From Mesonia sp. HuA40 (GTDB lineage: Bacteria; Bacteroidota; Bacteroidia; Flavobacteriales; Flavobacteriaceae): a stretch of DNA of 64,000 nt. The notes below the pieces were generated by a model. It ran no database searches, had not been told where the DNA came from, and was given only the letters and a program-made list of their open reading frames with translations. Shown here one piece after another: positions 36,451 through 44,490 of the stretch; the stretch's first letter is position 1; every line of letters begins with the position of its first letter. The stretch lies in assembly GCF_008017835.1 (NCBI RefSeq), contig NZ_VRLT01000056.1:1-64000 (forward strand). Reading direction: 5' to 3'. The position numbers and the translations under genes are program-made.

Positions 36451-37716
36451 ATGGCTTTAGAAATGAGAGTCCCTTCACCGGGAGAGTCAATCACAGAAGT
36501 TGAAATTGCAGAATGGCTAGTATCAGACGGCGATTATGTAGAAAAAGATCAAGCTATTGCAGAAGTAGATAGTGATAAAGCAACCCTAGAATTACCTGCA
36601 GAGGCAAGTGGTATTATTACGCTTAAAGCGGAAGAAGGAGATGCCGTGCAAGTAGGTGAGGTGGTTTGTTTAATTGATACCGATGCCAAGAAACCAGGCG
36701 CTGATGAAAAAAGCGCAGAAGAAGAGGAGAAAAAAAGACAAGAAGCAGCTGGCAGCAAAACCGACAGCGAAAAAGCAGAAGCAAAGACAGAGGAGCCTTC
36801 AAAACCTTCTACGCCTCCACAACAGCAAGATGATAATTATGCCAGTGGAACACCTTCTCCAGCCGCTAGAAAAATAATGGATGAAAAAGGCGTTGATGCT
36901 AGTAGCGTTAAGGGTAGTGGTAAAAATGGACGTATAACCAAAGAAGATGCTGTTAAAGCAAAACCTTCTATGGGAACTCCAGGCCCAGGAAGTAGAAGTG
37001 AAAAACGCACAAAAATGTCTATGCTTAGACGTAAAGTAGCAGAAAGGTTAGTAGGTGCTAAGAATGAAACCGCCATGCTTACGACCTTTAACGAGGCAGA
37101 TATGTCGCCAATTTTTGATTTGCGTAAACAATATAAAGAAGATTTCAAAGAAAAACATGGGGTTAGTCTTGGTTTTATGTCTTTTTTCACTTTAGCTGTA
37201 GTACGTGCTCTAGATATGTATCCTGCCGTTAACAGTATGATTGATGGTAAAGAAATGATCACCTATGATTTTAAAGATATTAGTATTGCTGTATCTGGAC
37301 CAAAAGGTTTAATGGTTCCGGTAATTAGAAATGCAGAAAACTTAAGCTTTAGAGGAGTAGAGGCAGAAGTAAAACGTCTTGCTTTACGTGCCCGTGATGG
37401 AAAGATTACCGTAGATGAGATGACCGGCGGTACCTTTACTATATCCAATGGTGGTGTATTTGGTAGTATGCTATCTACCCCAATTATCAATCCACCTCAA
37501 AGTGGTATTTTAGGAATGCACAATATAATAGAGCGTCCAGTAGCTATTGATGGTAAGGTAGAAATAAGACCTATGATGTACCTAGCGCTATCTTATGACC
37601 ATAGAATTATAGATGGTAAAGAATCTGTCGGATTCTTGGTGGCTATTAAAGAGGCTTTAGAAAATCCTGTAGAGCTACTGATGAATGGAGATGTTAAAAA
37701 GGCCTTAGAGTTGTAA
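36451..37716 (+). CDS. sucB: Dihydrolipoyl succinyltransferase (2-oxoglutarate dehydrogenase E2)
   Basis: A 421-residue E2. The lipoyl domain occupies residues 1-78, with lipoylated Lys43 in [11 protein letters not shown] long charged Glu/Lys/Pro linker follows (85-130). The peripheral subunit-binding domain is near 133-170 ([28 protein letters not shown]). The catalytic acyltransferase domain ends with SYDHRIIDG, where His384 and Asp388 are catalytic. It transfers succinyl to CoA. Residues 391-421 recur as a separate, diverged fragment at 39137-39232. The gene ends at a very strong hairpin. Confidence 0.97.
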   Translation: MALEMRVPSPGESITEVEIAEWLVSDGDYVEKDQAIAEVDSDKATLELPAEASGIITLKAEEGDAVQVGEVVCLIDTDAKKPGADEKSAEEEEKKRQEAAGSKTDSEKAEAKTEEPSKPSTPPQQQDDNYASGTPSPAARKIMDEKGVDASSVKGSGKNGRITKEDAVKAKPSMGTPGPGSRSEKRTKMSMLRRKVAERLVGAKNETAMLTTFNEADMSPIFDLRKQYKEDFKEKHGVSLGFMSFFTLAVVRALDMYPAVNSMIDGKEMITYDFKDISIAVSGPKGLMVPVIRNAENLSFRGVEAEVKRLALRARDGKITVDEMTGGTFTISNGGVFGSMLSTPIINPPQSGILGMHNIIERPVAIDGKVEIRPMMYLALSYDHRIIDGKESVGFLVAIKEALENPVELLMNGDVKKALEL

Positions 37717-37730
37717 TCTAATAATGTATT

Positions 37731-37768
37731 CATAAAAAAAACCTGCAATTTTGCAGGTTTTTTTTATG
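37731..37768. terminator. Strong intrinsic terminator after sucB
   Basis: A perfect 18-bp inverted repeat (CATAAAAAAAACCTGCAA and its complement) with a 2-nt loop contains an A8 run on the left and a T8 run on the right, so it works on both strands. Confidence 0.9.
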
Positions 37769-38005
37769 AAAAGAATTAAAACGAATAGCCTTTTACGCCT
37801 ATTATAAAACACAAAAAGTAATATATCTAAAAACTTTGTATATCAAGACTTGCATCTTTTTTCTTTAGAATGCTACATGGGCATTATTATGATAAAGGGT
37901 AGAATATATCTTTTTCGCTGTCAAGAGGCTTAAACAGTAAGTAAATTTCAATTTTGGGTATATAGATAATTGTTTTCAGGTTTTAATAACATCCTCATAA
38001 AAAAA

Positions 38006-38026
38006 GGCGACCCAAAACGGGGCGCC
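38006..38026 (-). terminator. Intrinsic terminator of the YceI gene
   Basis: GC-rich arms GGCGACCC and GGGGCGCC (one mismatch) surround AAAAC. On the minus strand the hairpin is followed by a T7 run (plus-strand A7 at 37999-38005). It lies 27 bp beyond the YceI stop codon. Confidence 0.75.
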
Positions 38027-38052
38027 TGCTAAAAAATTTTATTTTATAGCTT

Positions 38053-38685
38053 TTATAAAGTTGCTTTAATTTCAAGAGCAACATCTTCCCAAGTTTTACT
38101 CACACCGTCTCCTCCTTTATGTAAATCAAAACAAGCTTCGTTTAATGAAGCTAACGCTTCTAAGGCTTCCCAATCTTCTAAGTTCATAGTACCAGTTAAC
38201 GTTACAACATTTTTATTAGAAATACTGTAATTTAGTGGTAAATCGTGGGTTTGATTATTCATTTTAATCTGTGCCTTCAACTCCTCGTTTTCTAACTTTA
38301 TTTTTCCTGAAATTAGTTCGGTGTTATCCATCTTTTCAAAAAAGAAAGCTAGTATTTTAGGATCACGTGTACCTGTTCCATCATTGGTAAATAAGCTTGA
38401 AACAGGAATGCTAAAGTCTAATTCTTGAAATAATTCTTTTGGATCTTTTCCTTCACGACTGTCGAATTTCAAGGTTTTAAAAGTACCGTTCACAGGCATT
38501 TTATCGGTAGTTTTATAGGCTGTCCAAGTTAGAGTGGTTTTGTCTGGGGTTAATTGATAAACTACCTCTTGGGTTTTGGTTTGTTCTACTTGATTGGAAA
38601 TGGTCTCATCTTGCTTAGAATTTTCTTTACAACTAAAGTTGATTAATAAAAAGCTAAGCATTAAAAAGAGTGAAGTTTTTCTCAT
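38053..38685 (-). CDS. YceI-domain lipoprotein
   Basis: A 210-residue lipoprotein with lipobox Cys in LINFSCKENSKQDE. From residue 42 it has the YceI lipocalin-like barrel pattern: YQLTPDKTTLTWTAYKTT, VNGTFKTLKF, LDFSIPVSSLFTNDGTGTRDPKI, ELISGKIKLENEELKAQIKM, VTLTGTMNLEDW. YceI proteins bind isoprenoid-type lipids such as polyprenyl chains in the periplasm. Any link to the polyprenyl synthetase encoded at 32512 is only suggestive. It is monocistronic. Confidence 0.88.
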   Translation of the reverse strand: MRKTSLFLMLSFLLINFSCKENSKQDETISNQVEQTKTQEVVYQLTPDKTTLTWTAYKTTDKMPVNGTFKTLKFDSREGKDPKELFQELDFSIPVSSLFTNDGTGTRDPKILAFFFEKMDNTELISGKIKLENEELKAQIKMNNQTHDLPLNYSISNKNVVTLTGTMNLEDWEALEALASLNEACFDLHKGGDGVSKTWEDVALEIKATL

Positions 38686-38835
38686 GGTTTAAATTTTAAA
38701 ATATGGCCATAAAGCTAAACATATACTTGCATCTTAGCAATTTTTAGAACTACTAATTGTTTGCTTAAACCATAAAAAGTATTTAAACATCTAGGAATTT
38801 GTGTTTAAAAGTTCTTGGTTATAACAGACTTAAAA

Positions 38836-39136
38836 TTACTGAAGTTTTAAAAACATCGATTGTGTTTCATAGTCTATAACAGCATTCGTAGCTAGTAGAA
38901 TATCTGCACCGATTATACCGTGAATCTGTTCAGATTCATATTGCTCTAAGGCTAAATTTACATGGCTTAATTCAAATAAAACCAACTCTATTTCTTTCAT
39001 GCTCCAGGAGCCTATCTGTAAATTATTGTCTTTTGAAATTTCGGTTAACATATCTGCTGCTCCAGCCCCAGCAGCTTTTACTTCGCTTTCTTGAGCTAAA
39101 ACCTTAAAATGTTCTACATATTTAAAATCTATGCAA
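38836..39136 (-). pseudogene. Truncated retropepsin-like aspartic protease (C-terminal part)
   Basis: The minus strand encodes about 100 residues homologous to the C-terminal two thirds of the intact protein at 40094-40531. Shared landmarks are DSC, EHF, VKAAGAGAADMLTE, IELVLFELSHVN, HGIIGADIL and AVIDYE. The first third is missing, including the DTGA catalytic aspartate. Homology stops at about 39136, where sequence from the 3' end of sucB on the other strand begins. The longest ATG-initiated frame is only 71 codons (from 39051). No internal stop codon has accumulated. It is best read as a gene fragment left by a rearrangement. Confidence 0.8.
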
Positions 39137-39232
39137 GAATCTGTTGGTTTCTTAGTGGCTATTAAAGAAGCCTTAGAAAGTCCTGAAGAATTATTGACGG
39201 ATAATGATGTTAAAAAAGCGTTAGAGCTTTAA
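39137..39232 (+). pseudogene. Detached copy of the 3' end of sucB (31 codons plus stop)
   Basis: The plus strand reads [18 protein letters not shown] and continues to VKKALEL-stop. It matches SucB residues 391-421 at 26 of 31 positions, and about 80 percent of the 96 nucleotides are identical (my hand alignment). Most differences are synonymous. It has no start, no promoter and no upstream sucB sequence. Its left end touches the broken end of the retropepsin fragment with a short shared AAGAA stretch. It is a rearrangement remnant and not a functional gene. Confidence 0.85.
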
Positions 39233-39254
39233 TTGAATGGCATATATAATTTTA

Positions 39255-39289
39255 TAAAATAGCCTTTAAAAATTTCAAAGGCTATTTTA
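39255..39289. terminator. Bidirectional intrinsic terminator
   Basis: A 13-bp inverted repeat (TAAAATAGCCTTT and its complement) with a 9-nt loop lies between the sucB remnant and the minus-strand T9SS gene. It differs in sequence from the hairpin behind intact sucB. Confidence 0.8.
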
Positions 39290-39300
39290 TTTTTTAAAAT

Positions 39301-39972
39301 TTATTGTTTTACAATTTTCTTAATACTCTTTCCTCCTTCAATTTCAATTTCTACAAAAAAAACTCCTTTAGCAAGTTGCGAAATATCATAAATAGCTTGA
39401 GCCTTTTTAAAGCTTAAAACTTCTTTTCCGTTAATGGAAAAAACACTGATAGAGTTTATTTCTTTACTTGAATCCATTTCCAGCTGAAAGCTTTTTGTCA
39501 CAGGATTAGGATATAGTTGAATCGCTACTTTTTCTTTGCTCACCACCCCTAGTTGTTGACTCTGGTAAAACGCTTGATCTCCAGTACTAGTGTTTGTAAT
39601 TACTAAAAAATCTAGACTACCTTGCTGCGATACCGTATAGGTGTAAGTACTTGTATGATTCTGAATCTCAAAAAAATCACTAAAATAAAATTGTTCAAAA
39701 TTTCCCATATTTATATTGAAGCAGAATTCACTAAAAAACAAACTTTGATCTATTACAAAAGAATTTGATAAATCATTATGAATGATTTCTGTAGAAGCAC
39801 CACTACAACAGTCAATTATAAGTTTGTCTAAAGGAGCCACTATTTCATAGATGAATATTGTCGATTGCAAATCATCAGGCGTAAAAATAATCGTATCGTT
39901 GATATCTATTTTTTCTAAATACCATTTACCATATAAATAATTACCTTGTGAAATTCCTTCTTGTGCCCACAT
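39301..39972 (-). CDS. Secreted protein with T9SS type A sorting domain, start region frameshifted
   Basis: The in-frame ATG at 39972 gives 223 residues starting MWAQEGISQGNYLYGKWYL, which lack a signal peptide although the last 75 residues are a clear T9SS sorting domain (IQLYPNPVTKSFQLEM, SVFSINGKEVLSFKK, YDISQLAKGVFFVEI, KKIVKQ). The missing signal peptide is present just upstream but one base out of frame, in the A7 tract after the ATG at 40010-40008 on the minus strand. With A8 the protein would begin MKKNYLLTLASLAMWAQ. The middle (YEIVAPLDKLIIDCCSG, FCFNINMG) is a lipocalin-like or unknown exported domain. The function is unknown. Confidence 0.7.
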   Translation of the reverse strand: MWAQEGISQGNYLYGKWYLEKIDINDTIIFTPDDLQSTIFIYEIVAPLDKLIIDCCSGASTEIIHNDLSNSFVIDQSLFFSEFCFNINMGNFEQFYFSDFFEIQNHTSTYTYTVSQQGSLDFLVITNTSTGDQAFYQSQQLGVVSKEKVAIQLYPNPVTKSFQLEMDSSKEINSISVFSINGKEVLSFKKAQAIYDISQLAKGVFFVEIEIEGGKSIKKIVKQ

Positions 39973-40010
39973 TGCTAAACTAGCTAATGTAAGTAAGTAA
40001 TTTTTTTCAT
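39973..40010 (-). other. Out-of-frame signal-peptide segment with A7 homopolymer
   Basis: On the minus strand ATG (40010-40008) is followed by seven A residues (40007-40001) and then sequence that, one frame over, encodes NYLLTLASLA and runs into the T9SS protein. As written, the ATG frame stops after eight codons (MKKITYLH). Adding one A would restore a textbook signal peptide. This is either a genuine mutation, a phase-variable or slippage site, or a sequencing error. Confidence 0.7.
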
Positions 40011-40093
40011 AATTTGTTAGTTTAGTTGATGTTATAAAGCTACGATTAAAATATCCCTAATGCAATTAATTACTTAAACCGTTAAATAAAAAT

Positions 40094-40531
40094 TTATTTC
40101 AAATACAAACAATTGTTTTTATAATCGATCACGGCTTTTCCTTTTTTTAGTATATCTGCACCAATAATGCCGTGTACTTTTTCTGCATTATGATTTTCTA
40201 AAGCTTGGTTTATATGACTTAGGTCGAACAATACCAAGCTTACTTTTTTCTTTTTCCAACCCTTAATCTTTAGTTCATTTTTTAAGGAAACTTGCGTTAG
40301 CATATCGGTAGCTCCAGCTCCAGCAGCTTTTACATCGCTGTCTTCGGCAAACAAATTAAAATATTCGGCGGTGTCAAGTCCAACACAAGAACTAGAAGCA
40401 CCGGTATCTAAAATAAAATTACCTTCTACTTTATTTATCTTGGCTTTTAACTCTAAATGATTGGTGACAGTGGTTTTTAATTTAATGCGGGTGTAACCTT
40501 TTTCCTTCATTAATTTTCGTAGCGTAGACAT
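40094..40531 (-). CDS. Retropepsin-like aspartic protease
   Basis: A 145-residue single-domain aspartyl protease-like protein. The catalytic motif is ILDTGASSSC, followed by the second conserved strand and HGIIGADIL near the C-terminus, as in retroviral-type and gag-pol-like bacterial proteases that work as dimers. There is no signal peptide. I start it at ATG 40531 (MSTLRKLMKEKGY) because the farther in-frame ATG at 40549 lies inside the -7 box TATCTTTG (minus strand 40554-40547). A truncated paralogue is at 38836-39136. Substrate is unknown. Confidence 0.85.
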   Translation of the reverse strand: MSTLRKLMKEKGYTRIKLKTTVTNHLELKAKINKVEGNFILDTGASSSCVGLDTAEYFNLFAEDSDVKAAGAGATDMLTQVSLKNELKIKGWKKKKVSLVLFDLSHINQALENHNAEKVHGIIGADILKKGKAVIDYKNNCLYLK

Positions 40532-40546
40532 TCTTTCGTTTTTTGG

Positions 40547-40554
40547 CAAAGATA
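40547..40554 (-). promoter_or_regulatory. Retropepsin gene -7 box TATCTTTG
   Basis: A perfect TAnnTTTG match on the minus strand lies 15 nt before ATG 40531. It decides against the longer in-frame start. No good -33 is seen. Confidence 0.55.
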
Positions 40555-40570
40555 GCCGAAGAATTTAAAT

Positions 40571-40578
40571 TAGTTTTG
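40571..40578 (+). promoter_or_regulatory. tatD -7 box TAGTTTTG
   Basis: A perfect TAnnTTTG match on the plus strand lies 28 nt before ATG 40607. It is divergent from the retropepsin promoter, only 16 bp away. Confidence 0.55.
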
Positions 40579-40606
40579 CAACATCAGATTACCTAAAAAA
40601 ATATTC

Positions 40607-41383
40607 ATGCATTTTGTAGATACGCATACCCATTTATATAGCGAAGCCTTTAAAGAAGATCAGGATCAAATGATAAGTCGTGCTTTAGATGCCGGAGTGA
40701 AATCTTTTTATTTACCGGCTATAGATTCTGAAACTACCCAAGCAATGTATAATCTTCAGCGTCGCTACCCCAAGGCGATGCACTTAATGATGGGTCTTCA
40801 CCCCACTTCGGTTAAGCCAGAGTCCTTTAAAACTGAATTGGCGCATGTAAAAAAACAGCTTGAACTGCGTGATTTTTGTGCTATAGGTGAAATAGGAGTA
40901 GATCTATATTGGGATAAGTCAACTTGTAGTTTGCAACAAGATTGTTTTCGTATTCAAATACAATGGGCTAAAGAAAAAAAGCTACCTATTGTTATTCATT
41001 GTCGAGAAGCTTTTGATGAGGTTTTTGAGGTGTTAGAAGAAGAAAAGTCTGAAAATCTTTACGGAATTTTTCATTGCTTTACTGGCACTTTGGAGCAAGC
41101 TAAACGGGCAATTTCTTTCAATATGAAATTAGGAATAGGTGGAGTGCTTACTTTTAAGAACGGAAAAATTGATCAGTTTTTAAATCAATTGTCTATCGAT
41201 CACATGGTTTTAGAAACCGACTCACCATACCTAAGTCCCAAACCATTCCGCGGAAAGCGAAATGAAAGTAGTTATTTAGTTTATATTGCTCAAAAATTGG
41301 CCGATATTTACAATATTAGCTTAGAGAAAGTGGCAGAAAAAACTACCCAGAACGCTTTGTCTGTTTTTAAAAATTATAAGTAA
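40607..41383 (+). CDS. TatD family metal-dependent hydrolase (DNase-like)
   Basis: A 258-residue TIM-barrel hydrolase. Metal ligands include His7 and His9 in DTHTHLY, Glu in IGEIGVDLYWDKS, His in VIHCREAFDE, His in GIFHCFTGTLEQA and the late Asp in LETDSPYLSPKPFRGKRNES. TatD enzymes are 3'-5' DNA exonucleases or deoxyribonucleases involved in repair and DNA turnover. It is cytoplasmic. The stop overlaps the start of the asparaginase gene by 1 bp (TAATG), indicating an operon. Confidence 0.93.
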   Translation: MHFVDTHTHLYSEAFKEDQDQMISRALDAGVKSFYLPAIDSETTQAMYNLQRRYPKAMHLMMGLHPTSVKPESFKTELAHVKKQLELRDFCAIGEIGVDLYWDKSTCSLQQDCFRIQIQWAKEKKLPIVIHCREAFDEVFEVLEEEKSENLYGIFHCFTGTLEQAKRAISFNMKLGIGGVLTFKNGKIDQFLNQLSIDHMVLETDSPYLSPKPFRGKRNESSYLVYIAQKLADIYNISLEKVAEKTTQNALSVFKNYK

Positions 41384-42414
41384 TGTATCAGAATTCAGCT
41401 AAAATTCTTCTAATTTATACCGGAGGTACAATCGGGATGATTAAAGATTTTGAAACCGGGGCGCTAAAAGCCTTTAATTTTGACGACCTGCTGGCCAACA
41501 TACCAGAGCTAAAACTTTTAGAACATCAAATAGAAACCTATAGTTTTGAAAATCCGATTGATTCGTCAGATATGAATGTTGGGTATTACCGTAAATTAGC
41601 TGAGATCATAGAGGGAGCTTACACCAAGTTCGATGGGTTTGTAGTACTGCACGGTAGTGATACAATGTCTTATACGGCATCGGCACTTAGCTTTATGTTA
41701 GAAAATCTAAATAAACCTATAATCTTTACAGGTTCTCAGTTACCCATAGGAGATTTGCGAACTGATGCCAAAGAAAATTTGATTACCTCAATACAATTAG
41801 CTGGATTAAGGAAGGCTAATAAAAGTGTGATTACAGAAGTTGGACTTTATTTTGAATACAAACTATATAGAGCAAATAGAACTACCAAAATAAACGCCGA
41901 GCACTTTCAAGCTTTTGCATCCTTAAACTATCCAGCTTTAGCTGAATCTGGTGTTAATCTTACCATTAATAAACCTAAATTAAAACAAGCTAACTATAAA
42001 AAAGATCTTATAGTGCATAAAGAGCTTGATGAAAATGTGCTAGTGATTAAAATTTTTCCAGGTTTGCATCCAAAGACGCTAGCTTATTTGTTGGATGCTC
42101 CACATATAAAAGCCGTTATTTTAGAAACCTATGGGGCAGGTAATGCTTTTAGCGAAGATTGGTTTATAAGGTTACTAAGCGACCATATTGCTAGAGGGTT
42201 AAAAATTATCAATGTAACTCAATGTATCGGGGGTTCGGTAAATATGGGATTGTATGCGACAAGCACCCGATTAGAAAAGATAGGTGTTATTTCAGGAAAA
42301 GATATTACTACAGAAGCAGCCGTTGCAAAGGCCATGTATTTGTTGGGTAAAAATCTGTCTCCTACCGTATTCAAAACTATTTTTGAAACCGCTATTCGAG
42401 GTGAAATGATGTAA
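41383..42414 (+). CDS. Type I (cytoplasmic) asparaginase
   Basis: A 343-residue L-asparaginase hydrolysing asparagine to aspartate and ammonia. The first threonine motif is IYTGGTIGM with Thr16, and the second is VVLHGSDTMSYTASAL, with conserved Ser58-region and TGSQLPIGDLRTDAKENL carrying the catalytic Lys. The lack of a signal peptide indicates the AnsA-type cytoplasmic enzyme. It supplies aspartate, the substrate of the aspartate kinase encoded at 13500 and of PanD at 57768. It is translationally coupled to tatD. Confidence 0.94.
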   Translation: MYQNSAKILLIYTGGTIGMIKDFETGALKAFNFDDLLANIPELKLLEHQIETYSFENPIDSSDMNVGYYRKLAEIIEGAYTKFDGFVVLHGSDTMSYTASALSFMLENLNKPIIFTGSQLPIGDLRTDAKENLITSIQLAGLRKANKSVITEVGLYFEYKLYRANRTTKINAEHFQAFASLNYPALAESGVNLTINKPKLKQANYKKDLIVHKELDENVLVIKIFPGLHPKTLAYLLDAPHIKAVILETYGAGNAFSEDWFIRLLSDHIARGLKIINVTQCIGGSVNMGLYATSTRLEKIGVISGKDITTEAAVAKAMYLLGKNLSPTVFKTIFETAIRGEMM

Positions 42415-42482
42415 AATTTGTTAAGTTTCTTTTTTGGCTTAATTTTTTTTTGTTATTTGCTGACCTTTAATGAAGAGTGTGA

Positions 42483-42570
42483 AGAGAGGTGGCCGAGTGG
42501 TCGAAGGCGCACGCCTGGAAAGTGTGTATACGTCAAAAGCGTATCGAGGGTTCGAATCCCTTCCTCTCTG
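42483..42570 (+). tRNA. tRNA-Ser (anticodon GGA)
   Basis: An 88-nt tRNA. The acceptor stem AGAGAGG (42483-42489) pairs with CCTCTCT (42563-42569), with discriminator G at 42570. The D-arm is GGCCGAGTGGTCGAAGGC. The anticodon stem pairs 42510-42514 with 42522-42526, anticodon GGA at 42517-42519. A long variable arm (hallmark of class II tRNAs) and the T-arm GGGTTCGAATCCC follow. CCA is not encoded. It decodes UCC and UCU. A T-run follows immediately as a likely terminator. Confidence 0.97.
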
Positions 42571-42633
42571 CTTTTTTTTAAAAAATAATTTATATCTTTA
42601 AACTTTAATAATAATTAATTAAGACAACAAGTA

Positions 42634-43428
42634 ATGAAAAGATTATTCTCAATCCTTGTCATCGCAGCCATTATGGTATTTGGAGGTTTAACTGCAAACG
42701 CGACAAGCAATGTAAATGCTTTTACAGCAAATGTAACGATTGTTCAAGAAGATGATGGCGCAAATGCTGGTGCGACCGAAGAAAAAGAGTCTTTAGGTTT
42801 TCATCAAGAGCTTAAGAAACGATTTATAGAAGGTGGTGCCGGATTTATGGGTATCGTTCTATTATGTTTGATTTTAGGTTTAGCCATAGCTATTGAAAGA
42901 ATTATTTACTTAAATCTTTCAACCACAAACTCAAAGAAATTAGCTCAAAATGTTGAAGACGCTTTAAATAGCGGAGGCATCGAAGCAGCTAAAGAAGTTT
43001 GTAGAAACACAAAAGGTCCTGTAGCTTCTATCTATTACCAAGGTTTAGATCGAGCAGATGAAAGTACAGATGCAGCAGAGAAAGCCGTTGTAGCTTACGG
43101 AGGAGTACAAATGGGACAATTAGAGAAAAACGTTTCTTGGGTTTCTTTATTTATCGCATTGGCACCGATGTTAGGATTTATGGGTACTGTAATTGGTATG
43201 ATTCAAGCTTTTGATAAAATTGAGGCAGCTGGAGATATGCAACCATCTTTAGTAGCAGGAGGTATTAAAGTGGCCTTATTGACTACTGTATTTGGACTTA
43301 TTGTAGCTATTATTCTTCAGATATTTTATAATTACATTATCGCAAAAATTGATAGCATTGTTAATGATATGGAAGATGCGTCAATTACATTAATCGATAT
43401 CCTTGTAGATTACAAGAGAAGAAAGTAA
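42634..43428 (+). CDS. exbB: MotA/TolQ/ExbB proton channel family protein
   Basis: A 264-residue ExbB-like protein with an N-terminal signal-like helix (SILVIAAIMVFGGLTANA), a short periplasmic part and three membrane helices (GFMGIVLLCLILGLAIAIERI; VSLFIALAPMLGFMGTVIGMI; VALLTTVFGLIVAIILQIFYNYI). The conserved MLGFMGTVIGMIQAF segment forms the channel. With the ExbD-type partners encoded at 43869 and 44491 it should harvest the proton-motive force to energise TonB-dependent outer-membrane transport or a related envelope machine. No tonB gene is adjacent. Confidence 0.92.
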   Translation: MKRLFSILVIAAIMVFGGLTANATSNVNAFTANVTIVQEDDGANAGATEEKESLGFHQELKKRFIEGGAGFMGIVLLCLILGLAIAIERIIYLNLSTTNSKKLAQNVEDALNSGGIEAAKEVCRNTKGPVASIYYQGLDRADESTDAAEKAVVAYGGVQMGQLEKNVSWVSLFIALAPMLGFMGTVIGMIQAFDKIEAAGDMQPSLVAGGIKVALLTTVFGLIVAIILQIFYNYIIAKIDSIVNDMEDASITLIDILVDYKRRK

Positions 43429-43449
43429 TAACCCTATAAATCAATTGTA

Positions 43450-43857
43450 ATGATTATACATAAAATATTAAAAATTGTATCACTAATACTAGGTGCTATT
43501 GCATTGGTAATGGGGATATGGTTGTTCTCAACAGGCGACGAGTCTCTTGTGCAACCATTGATGACAATTGCCTATGCTGTTTTTGGTATCATTTTGTTAT
43601 TGGTGCTGGTCTTTGTTCTTAAAGACCTATTTACTGGAAATGTTAAAAGTACATTGATTGCTATTGGCTCATTTGCTGTTGTGGTACTTATTGCTTACTT
43701 TTTATCTGAAGGAACCGCTACTGAATTGAAAAACGGTGAAATGTTAACGGCCAGTCAATCACAATGGATTGGTGCAGGATTGAGAACTTTTTACATTTTA
43801 GCAGCAATTGCTATTGGAGCAATGATTTATTCAGGAATTAAAAAATTAATCAAGTAA
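43450..43857 (+). CDS. Small four-helix membrane protein in the exbB-exbD operon
   Basis: A 135-residue membrane protein with four predicted helices (IVSLILGAIALVMGIWLF; MTIAYAVFGIILLLVLVFVL; STLIAIGSFAVVVLIAYFL; LRTFYILAAIAIGAMIYSGI). It lies 21 bp after exbB and 11 bp before the first exbD, so it is cotranscribed. It has no recognised catalytic motif. A role as an accessory subunit of this ExbB/ExbD complex is plausible from position alone. Confidence 0.75.
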   Translation: MIIHKILKIVSLILGAIALVMGIWLFSTGDESLVQPLMTIAYAVFGIILLLVLVFVLKDLFTGNVKSTLIAIGSFAVVVLIAYFLSEGTATELKNGEMLTASQSQWIGAGLRTFYILAAIAIGAMIYSGIKKLIK

Positions 43858-43868
43858 TATAAACCCTT

Positions 43869-44471
43869 ATGGCAAAAAGAAGTGCACCAGAAGTGAATGC
43901 AGGATCAATGGCAGATATTGCCTTCTTGCTGCTTATCTTTTTCTTGGTAACTACAACTATCGAAACAGATACTGGTATCAATAGTAAATTGCCACCTATA
44001 GAAGAACAGCCTGAAAATCCGCCACCACGTAAAGAAAAAAATATCTTTATCGTGTTAATAAATCAAAATGAAGAACTGCTTGTTGAAGACGAGCGTATGG
44101 AACTTAAAGATTTAAGACAGGCGGCAATAGACTTTTTAGATAATGGTGGAGGCGATTGTAATTATTGCCAAGGAGCAAAAGATCCAGCATCATCAGACAA
44201 TCCGCTTAAAGCGGTGATCTCTTTGCAGAACGATAGAGAGACCGAATATGGCGCTTATATCGCCGTGCAAAATGAGCTCGTTGCAGCTTTTAACTATTTG
44301 AGAAACCGAGAAGCCAATCGTTTGTTTGGTAAGTCTTTTATCCAGATGGAAAAAGATTTCAATGATTCTCAATATAGGGGAAATAAAGATAAATTAGAAG
44401 AACAGATTAAGCAAATACGTGAAATGTTTCCTTTAAACTTATCTGAAGCGGAGCCGAAAGAAAGAGAATAA
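43869..44471 (+). CDS. ExbD/TolR family protein (first copy)
   Basis: A 200-residue biopolymer-transport protein. A single N-terminal membrane helix (SMADIAFLLLIFFLVTTTI) has the proton-binding Asp17-type residue in ADIAFLLLIFFL. The periplasmic domain has an unusual insertion with two closely spaced cysteines (GGGDCNYCQGAKD) and a charged helical C-terminus. It partners ExbB. The family usually has about 140 residues, so this copy carries an extended periplasmic part. Confidence 0.9.
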   Translation: MAKRSAPEVNAGSMADIAFLLLIFFLVTTTIETDTGINSKLPPIEEQPENPPPRKEKNIFIVLINQNEELLVEDERMELKDLRQAAIDFLDNGGGDCNYCQGAKDPASSDNPLKAVISLQNDRETEYGAYIAVQNELVAAFNYLRNREANRLFGKSFIQMEKDFNDSQYRGNKDKLEEQIKQIREMFPLNLSEAEPKERE

Positions 44472-44490
44472 AAGACCTAAAAATTAAATT

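Larger units (their letters stand above)
37717..38052. other. Gene-free region between sucB and the YceI gene
   Basis: A 336-bp region. It contains the sucB terminator (37731-37768) and the terminator of the minus-strand YceI gene (38006-38026). The 237 bp between them is AT-rich, and I see no coding frame, RNA gene or repeat there. It lies in the proposed left copy of an old tandem duplication. Confidence 0.6.

Noticed and set aside
36837-37262. A 141-codon open frame on the strand opposite sucB
   Set aside because: It is wholly inside sucB, its composition mirrors sucB codons, and it has no promoter or recognisable domain.
38836-39051. A complete 71-codon gene starting at the ATG at 39051
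   Set aside because: The homology to the intact retropepsin extends upstream of this ATG without a start and then breaks at the sucB remnant, so it is a fragment and not a complete small gene.
41246-41270. CCGCGGAAAGCGAAA-like motif resembling the 17007 palindrome
   Set aside because: It is coding sequence for the conserved TatD motif PFRGKRNES and is not a full palindrome.
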